The position numbers and the translations under genes are program-made. Below are positions 58,692 through 64,000 of a stretch of 64,000 nucleotides of DNA, piece after piece (the stretch's first letter is position 1; every line of letters begins with the position of its first letter). Origin of the DNA: an uncultured bacterium (GTDB lineage: Bacteria; Actinomycetota; Coriobacteriia; Coriobacteriales; Coriobacteriaceae); the NCBI GenBank assembly GCA_958349055.1, contig CATWBO010000003.1, positions 1-64,000 of the forward strand. The letters are read 5' to 3'. Below the pieces are notes generated by a model that was not told where the DNA came from, searched no databases, and saw only the letters and a list, made by a program, of their open reading frames with translations.

Positions 58692-61600
58692 CTAGCGGCG
58701 CCTGCGGTACAGGGCCGCGCCGCCCGCGACGGCCAGCGCGCCGATGCCGGCCATGGCCGCGAGGGCCGCCGCCGGCAGACTGCGGTCGCCGGTGTCGGGC
58801 ATGCCGCCCTTGGAGCCGCCGCTGCCGGAGCCGCTATCGGAACCGCCGCCCGGCGTGCCGGGGTTCTCGGGGGTGCCGGGGGTCCCGGGCTCCTCGGCGT
58901 AGCTGTTGGTGAAGACCGGCGGCACGCTGGCGTCACCCTCGTAGGAGACCTTCGCCGACAGGTAACCCGTCTTGGTGCCGTTAGCGTCCTCGTCGCTCAC
59001 CGTGACGACGATCTTACGCACGGCCTTGTCGTAGGTCACGTGCGCCTGGCCGTCGTCGACCTCGCTCACCGTGAAGGTGTAGGTGCCGGCCTGCTTGAAG
59101 GTCAGGGCGTCGAACGTGACGCTGCCGTCCGCGGCGTTCCTGGCGGTCGACATGACCTTGCCGGCCCGGCTCTTGAGCTCGAAGCTGAACTGGCCCGCCT
59201 TGAGCTCGGCGCCCTTGAGCACCTTGGCGGCGCCCAGCCTGAGGGTGACGGGCGCGGCCTCGTAGCCGTTGGTGAACGTCACCGAGCCATCGCCCGTGGG
59301 CTTGCCCTCGGCGTCCGCGAGCTCGTGCTTGACGGCGAGCGTGCCGTTGCCGGCATCGGTGACCGTCGTGCGCACGCGGTACGTCGCCCTGTCGTACGTC
59401 ACGCCGCCCGCCATGCCGGCGACCTCGCGCAGCTCGTAGCTGTGCGTGCCGGGCGCGGTGTAGGTGACCGGGTCGAGCGCGACCGTTCCGTCGGCGGCGT
59501 TCCTGCCCGTCACCGCGACGCTCTCGCTGCCGTCGGCGGAAATCTCGACCAGCTGGAACTCGAACTCGCCCTCGGCCAGGTCGCGGCCCTCGAGCCTCTT
59601 GTTCACCTTGATCTGGTCGGTGACGGAGCTCGGGGTCGGGCCCACGCCGTAGGTGTTGGTGAACTCGAACGCGCCCTTGCCCTGGGGCGTGCCCTCGGCG
59701 GGCAGGACCTCCGCGGCGAGCGTGCCCTCACTGGTGTTCTCGATCACCTTGACCGTGAAGACCTTGGTCGCCACCGCATCGTTGACCACGCCGTCGACCG
59801 AGCCGGACTCGCTCACCCGGTAGGCGAACGTCTTGGAGCGCAGGCCGTCGCCGTCGATCGCGGCATCGTCGAGGTCACTCAGCTGCCTGAACGTGACGCG
59901 GCCCAGCTCGACGTTGCCGGCGGCATCGTTGACCGCCTCGGTCACCGTCTTGCCGGAAGCGTCGACCGGCGCGGGCGCGCCGTCCAGCGGTGCAATCTTG
60001 AAGGTGTACTTGCCCGCGATGTCGGCCTGCGTCAGGCCGAGCCCGGCCTGGCTGAGAGCCAGCGTCTTGGTGCCCGAGAAGTCGACCGTCGCCTCGTTGG
60101 AGCCGTAGCCGTTCACGAACGACAGCGTGCCGTCGGAGCCCTCGGGATAGGCCACGGCCACGTCCAGCCCGCCCTTGCCGTTATCGGTCACCTTGACGGT
60201 GATGTCGAAGCTCGAGGCGGTCGCCGTCACGCCCGCGGGCAGCGCCGCCGTGTCCTCGGAAACGGTATAGGGGATGGACCAGGAGCCGTCGTCGGCCCTA
60301 GTGGCGGTGCCGTCCGCCACCATCTGCTCGAGCGAGCCGGTGGTGTAGGCGATGGGCGAGAACGTGAGCGCCGCGGCCTCGCCGTCACCGGAGGCCTGGT
60401 TGGACGCGGTCGCGACCACGCTGCCGTGGGCATCACGGACGGAGAACGAGAACTCGCCCGCCGCCGCGGCGCGGCCCGTCAGCGTCTTGGTGGCGTTGAT
60501 TGCCGCGCCGCCCTCGCCGCCGAGCGTGCCGGTGGCCTCGTAGGAGTTCTTGAACGCGACCGTCACGGGCGCGGGCAGCGATGCGGCGTCATCGGCCGTC
60601 GAGACCTCGCTGCGGGCGACCTCGACGCCGTCCTTGACGACCGTGGTCGTGACCGTGAGTTTGCCCGTCGCCGCGTCGTAGCTGGGCGCGATGGCCACCG
60701 TGCGCGGCTCGGTGTCGTTGGTGTAGCCCTCGCCGCCGAGCTTGGTCTCGGTGACGGTGAAGCTGTAGGTCTTGCCCGCGTCGGCGTCGGTGAACGTCAC
60801 GTCGCCCTTCGCGGCGCCGCCGATGAGGTCGATGAAGTCGGCCTGTCCGTCATCTGCCGCGGCTACGGTGTAGACATCCTTGCCGGTCTTGAGGCCGAGC
60901 TTGGCGGCCGTCTCGTCGTCGGCGGTCACGGTGAAGGCGAACTGCCCCGCCTCCATGGCGCGGCCGGTAAGCGTCTTGGACAGGCGCACGCCCGCGCGGG
61001 CCGAGTAGTCGAGCCCGGTCGTGTAGGTGTTCACGAAGTCGCCGCCGCTCGCCTGCGCGATCGCGGGCGTCGAGGCCGTGAGGTTACCCGAGCCGTCGTC
61101 GGTCACGGTCACCGTCATCGTGGCGGCATGGCCGTCGTAGTCCACGCCGGCGATGGCCGAGCCGTCAGCGGGCCTGACCTCGCGCACCGTGTAGGTGAAG
61201 GTCTTGGCGCGCACGCGCTTGCCGCCGACCTCGGCGAACCCGGCGTCCTTGATGTCGTTAAGCGTGTAGCGGATGGAGCCGAAGTCGAAGGCGACCTTTT
61301 CGCCCGCCTTGGTCCCGGCAGCCGTCACGCTGACGGTCTTGGAGCCGTCGGCGGAGCCCTCGGGCATGGGCGCGCCGCCCTCGCCCGTGAGCGTGAACTG
61401 GAAGCTGTCGCCCTCCGCCCAGTCGCGGCCCTCGAGCGTCTTGGTGAAGAGCCCCCCGGTGGAGACGTCCCTGCCCTCGGTGGCCGTGCCGTACGTGTTG
61501 GTGAACGCCGCGGTCGCGCCGCCCTCGGTCACGGTGCCCTCGGCCCCGTCGGCCGTGGTCGCGTAGCCCTCGGCCGCGTCCTCGGTCACGGTGTAGCGCG

Positions 61601-64000
61601 CGCCCACGGGCAGGCCGGCGATGGTCTTCTCCCCGCCATGCTTAAGCTTGAAGGTCGCCTTGCCGTCCGCGAACTCCACGGCGTCCCCACCCTTGCCGAA
61701 GGTGCCGGAGACGGGCTCGCCGTCCCCGTCGGTCAGCGCGACCGTGAAGCCGAACTCGCGCTGGCTGTCGCCGCCGACGACCGTCTTCTTAACGGTGAGG
61801 CTGCCGGTCTTAGCGGTATTGGTGAAGACTGCCGCCTCGACCGTACGCTCGGCAGTATTACCGGCATCGTCGGTCAGCTGTGCAATCTTGGTCTTGGCAG
61901 TCAGCTTGCCGGCGCCCTCGTCGGTCACCGTGACGATGGCGCGGTAGGTGGCCTTCGAGAACGTGAGCGCCGTCTCGTCACCCGTCTGCTCGGCGATCAC
62001 ATAGGTATAGGTACCGGGCTTGGCGTACTCGATGGTTCCGAAGTTGCCGACCTGAACGTCCTTCTTCAGCGTAATCGTCGACACGCCGCCCTTGGCATTC
62101 TTGGGCATGGGCGCCTCGCCCTCGGCAGCCAGCGTCATGGTAAAGGCATCCGACGTCGTCCAGTTGCGTCCGGAGATCTTCTTTTGGACCTTAAAGGCGT
62201 TCTCCACCTTCGTGGACTCCACGCTATAGATGTTGGTGAATCCAACCTGCGTCGCCTGTCCGACGGTACCCGCCTGGGTATTCGTCTTGTCGGCAACCGC
62301 AAAGCCGTCCTCGCTCGTCATGAGGTTGCCCTTGGAGTCGAGCTCCTGCACCTCGTAGTGCGCGCCCACGGGCACGGTAACCGTCACGGAGCCACCGGCC
62401 TTAAGCGCGATGGTGTCACCGCTCTTGATCTGTCCGCTTACATAGGTGCCGTTGGTGCCGCTGGGACGGCCGGCATACGCAAAGCTACCGGTCAGAGGCG
62501 TTGCGCCATCGGCCTGGAAGAGCAGCACCTTAAAGGTGAATGCCTTGTTGGGTGCCGTGATGCCCTCGGCTGCCGTAACCGTTTTGCTCAGCGTCAGGCG
62601 GCCGTCAGAGACCTCATCGGTAGTGGTGTTGGTCTTAACGGCGGGGTTGTTGCCAACCGTCACCGACGCCTGGTTGGAAATGTCACCCGAAGCGCCGCCA
62701 CTCTTAAACGCGTCCTCGGTCACGCGGACCTTAAACTGAACCGTGCCCTCCTCGCCGGCGGGAACATCCGTCAGCTTCCAGGTGAGATTGCCGTCCTTGT
62801 CCTTGGAGCCGGCATCCTTATGGTCGCCCGCGAACTCCACGAACTCGGTCCCCGCAGGAACGGTATCGGAGATCGTCACCGTAGCCGGCGCGCCCTCGGT
62901 ATTCTTGTAGCTAATGGTATAGGTAAGCTCATCGCCCAGCGCCACACCCGACCCCGTCGAATCTTGAGCGTCGCTCTCGGACTTCTTGGGCACGTAGTTG
63001 GTCGTGGTGCCGGTATAGCTCTTTTTGCCGACCGTGACGGTGGCGTTGTTATTGATAGTGCCGACCGTACCCTGGGCATTCTTCACGGCGTCCTCGGTAA
63101 TCTTGACGCGCACGCGCACCGAACCGTAGCTGCCCGCAGGCTGCTCGCCCAGGTTCCACGTGAGCGACTGGCCGCTCGCGGCGCCCTTATCGGCGTTCTT
63201 ACCTTCGAAGGCCTCGAACACAACGCCCGTGGGCAGTTCGTCAGTTACGGTCACGTTGGCGTGGACCAGGTTGCCCTTGTCGTCGACCGCGGTATTTGAC
63301 CAGTTGATGGTATAGACGTAGGAGTCGCCCACGGAGAGCAGCTGCCCGTCGATATCCACGCTGGGCTCCGCGACCGCGCCGATCGTCTTGACCTTATCGC
63401 GTGTGTTGTGGAAGACGATCTTGCCGTCCTCGGTACCATCGCGATAGGTCACCTTGGACGTAAGGTTACCGTTGTTGTCGTCGGTCACCTCGAGCAGCAC
63501 GCGGCACGTCGCGGACGTATCCACGGGACGAACGCCATCTGGCAGGTTGGCCAAGCGCTCCTTTGCCACCAGGTTAAAGCTGTAGGTAGTGGTGTGGTCG
63601 GCATTGTGGCGCTTGGTGGCAACGCCGTCGTTGACGGCTCTGGTAAGATCAATCGTCAGCCCATGAGACCCGCTCGCAGCATCGCCAAGCTTAAAGTAAA
63701 CCTTACCGAAGTCGACCGTCGCGGTACGGTTGTCGCTCGCCTGAGTCGTGCCCTTATCCATCCATTGGAGCGAGCCGTCGACCTTCTCCGCATACACGTC
63801 AAACGTATACTGGCCGACCTCGATCTTGTCGCCGGAGTCCATTACCTTCTCGGCCGTGAGGCCCTCAAACGTTCCAGTCGCGACGTAGCTGTTCGTAAAG
63901 AACACTTGAGCCTCTTCGGTACCACTCTCGGAGTTAAAGACCTTTAGATCCGCGGAAAGCTCCTTCTTATTGGCGTCAAAGTGCTTGACGGTAGTCACGG
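58692..64000 (-). CDS. Giant pilin-like surface protein with FctA-type isopeptide domains (5' end missing)
   Basis: At least 1768 residues; the frame is open to the right edge, so the N-terminus is outside the window. Visible domains include two DUF11-like repeats (about residues 220-470, with NNNATVTVGKK and NQASVTVGNN) and two Cna-B-like modules. Seven FctA/Spy0128-type modules begin near residues 603, 853, 1011, 1172, 1311, 1466 and 1591. Most start KxLxGR and carry a T/Y-rich strand with a glutamate (YTYVIAEQ, FTYTVREV, YSFTVTET, FTVSEVDD), the pattern of intramolecular Lys-Asn isopeptide bonds. The end is a Gly/Ser spacer, MPDTGD, a helix and RRRR. It is probably a long covalently locked stalk or adhesin shaft on the wall. 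Confidence 0.88.
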   Translation of the reverse strand, partial: VTTVKHFDANKKELSADLKVFNSESGTEEAQVFFTNSYVATGTFEGLTAEKVMDSGDKIEVGQYTFDVYAEKVDGSLQWMDKGTTQASDNRTATVDFGKVYFKLGDAASGSHGLTIDLTRAVNDGVATKRHNADHTTTYSFNLVAKERLANLPDGVRPVDTSATCRVLLEVTDDNNGNLTSKVTYRDGTEDGKIVFHNTRDKVKTIGAVAEPSVDIDGQLLSVGDSYVYTINWSNTAVDDKGNLVHANVTVTDELPTGVVFEAFEGKNADKGAASGQSLTWNLGEQPAGSYGSVRVRVKITEDAVKNAQGTVGTINNNATVTVGKKSYTGTTTNYVPKKSESDAQDSTGSGVALGDELTYTISYKNTEGAPATVTISDTVPAGTEFVEFAGDHKDAGSKDKDGNLTWKLTDVPAGEEGTVQFKVRVTEDAFKSGGASGDISNQASVTVGNNPAVKTNTTTDEVSDGRLTLSKTVTAAEGITAPNKAFTFKVLLFQADGATPLTGSFAYAGRPSGTNGTYVSGQIKSGDTIALKAGGSVTVTVPVGAHYEVQELDSKGNLMTSEDGFAVADKTNTQAGTVGQATQVGFTNIYSVESTKVENAFKVQKKISGRNWTTSDAFTMTLAAEGEAPMPKNAKGGVSTITLKKDVQVGNFGTIEYAKPGTYTYVIAEQTGDETALTFSKATYRAIVTVTDEGAGKLTAKTKIAQLTDDAGNTAERTVEAAVFTNTAKTGSLTVKKTVVGGDSQREFGFTVALTDGDGEPVSGTFGKGGDAVEFADGKATFKLKHGGEKTIAGLPVGARYTVTEDAAEGYATTADGAEGTVTEGGATAAFTNTYGTATEGRDVSTGGLFTKTLEGRDWAEGDSFQFTLTGEGGAPMPEGSADGSKTVSVTAAGTKAGEKVAFDFGSIRYTLNDIKDAGFAEVGGKRVRAKTFTYTVREVRPADGSAIAGVDYDGHAATMTVTVTDDGSGNLTASTPAIAQASGGDFVNTYTTGLDYSARAGVRLSKTLTGRAMEAGQFAFTVTADDETAAKLGLKTGKDVYTVAAADDGQADFIDLIGGAAKGDVTFTDADAGKTYSFTVTETKLGGEGYTNDTEPRTVAIAPSYDAATGKLTVTTTVVKDGVEVARSEVSTADDAASLPAPVTVAFKNSYEATGTLGGEGGAAINATKTLTGRAAAAGEFSFSVRDAHGSVVATASNQASGDGEAAALTFSPIAYTTGSLEQMVADGTATRADDGSWSIPYTVSEDTAALPAGVTATASSFDITVKVTDNGKGGLDVAVAYPEGSDGTLSFVNGYGSNEATVDFSGTKTLALSQAGLGLTQADIAGKYTFKIAPLDGAPAPVDASGKTVTEAVNDAAGNVELGRVTFRQLSDLDDAAIDGDGLRSKTFAYRVSESGSVDGVVNDAVATKVFTVKVIENTSEGTLAAEVLPAEGTPQGKGAFEFTNTYGVGPTPSSVTDQIKVNKRLEGRDLAEGEFEFQLVEISADGSESVAVTGRNAADGTVALDPVTYTAPGTHSYELREVAGMAGGVTYDRATYRVRTTVTDAGNGTLAVKHELADAEGKPTGDGSVTFTNGYEAAPVTLRLGAAKVLKGAELKAGQFSFELKSRAGKVMSTARNAADGSVTFDALTFKQAGTYTFTVSEVDDGQAHVTYDKAVRKIVVTVSDEDANGTKTGYLSAKVSYEGDASVPPVFTNSYAEEPGTPGTPENPGTPGGGSDSGSGSGGSKGGMPDTGDRSLPAAALAAMAGIGALAVAGGAALYRRRR

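Noticed and set aside
58245..63299. A 1684-codon open frame on the plus strand opposite the giant surface protein
   Set aside because: It is an antisense shadow created by GC-rich codon use. It spans the SRP RNA and an inverted repeat, has no domains and no plausible start, and its low-complexity His/Arg/Gly/Leu-rich translation is typical of such shadows.
1..64000. tRNA or rRNA genes
   Set aside because: No cloverleaf with a GGTTCGA-type arm or rRNA signature was noticed on reading; SRP RNA is the only structural RNA gene I can support. A covariance-model scan would settle this.

Overview
The window is 64 kb of GC-rich DNA from a Gram-positive actinobacterium. Gene content and style (LAxTG-type sorting signals, paired ABC exporters with asymmetric ATP sites, a UbiD/UbiX decarboxylase cluster, an SRP RNA of the small bacterial type, very large pilin-like surface proteins) suggest a gut member of the Coriobacteriia, most like Collinsella. 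That is an inference from gene flavour, not from a search. I found no rRNA, tRNA, CRISPR array or intact insertion sequence.

Layout. 0.1-4.5 kb: an amino-acid ABC importer with a linked M20 peptidase. 4.7-9.2 kb: a LacX-type epimerase, a membrane protein, an AAA/DUF4143 ATPase and a MerR regulator. 9.3-14.2 kb: flavin prenyltransferase (ubiX), a UbiD decarboxylase, a DASS anion transporter and an unusual LpdD-like/isopentenyl-isomerase-like fusion. Together these look like a prenylated-FMN-dependent decarboxylation module. 14.3-17.4 kb: an MFS exporter, a small phosphatase, a TIGR04076 protein and a pyridoxal kinase. 17.7-22.1 kb: a MarR regulator driving a heterodimeric ABC exporter. 22.2-26.7 kb: a LysR regulator divergent from an SDR / MFS / Gfo-Idh catabolic operon. 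27-34 kb: tex, a transaldolase-like aldolase, a HAD phosphatase and rlmKL. 34-38.9 kb: a potassium locus (kup, a small membrane protein, a short KdpD and a KdpE). 39-42.4 kb: a nitroreductase and an LTA-synthase-like enzyme.

42.4-64 kb is the accessory, surface-facing part. A 1361-residue LANTG-anchored protein sits between two 61-bp tandem arrays, and outside these lie two inverted copies of a hairpin element. Next come a flavodoxin, a second DUF4143 ATPase, the remnant of another, a second heterodimeric ABC exporter and two tandem LANTG coiled-coil proteins. A junkyard of gene fragments precedes a third intact DUF4143 ATPase. The SRP RNA and a giant isopeptide-type pilin-like protein that runs off the right edge complete the window.

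Two themes stand out. First, the intergenic spaces carry several families of structured repeats. In two of them a conserved core is kept while the flanking arms differ between loci yet remain self-complementary. Second, each of the three intact AAA/DUF4143 ATPases is preceded by its own, different operator-like repeat set with 20-23 bp spacing (about two helical turns). The most testable biochemical idea is the LpdD/IDI fusion next to ubiD-ubiX. Its isomerase-like half keeps the metal-site residues but has Ala at the position of the catalytic Cys.
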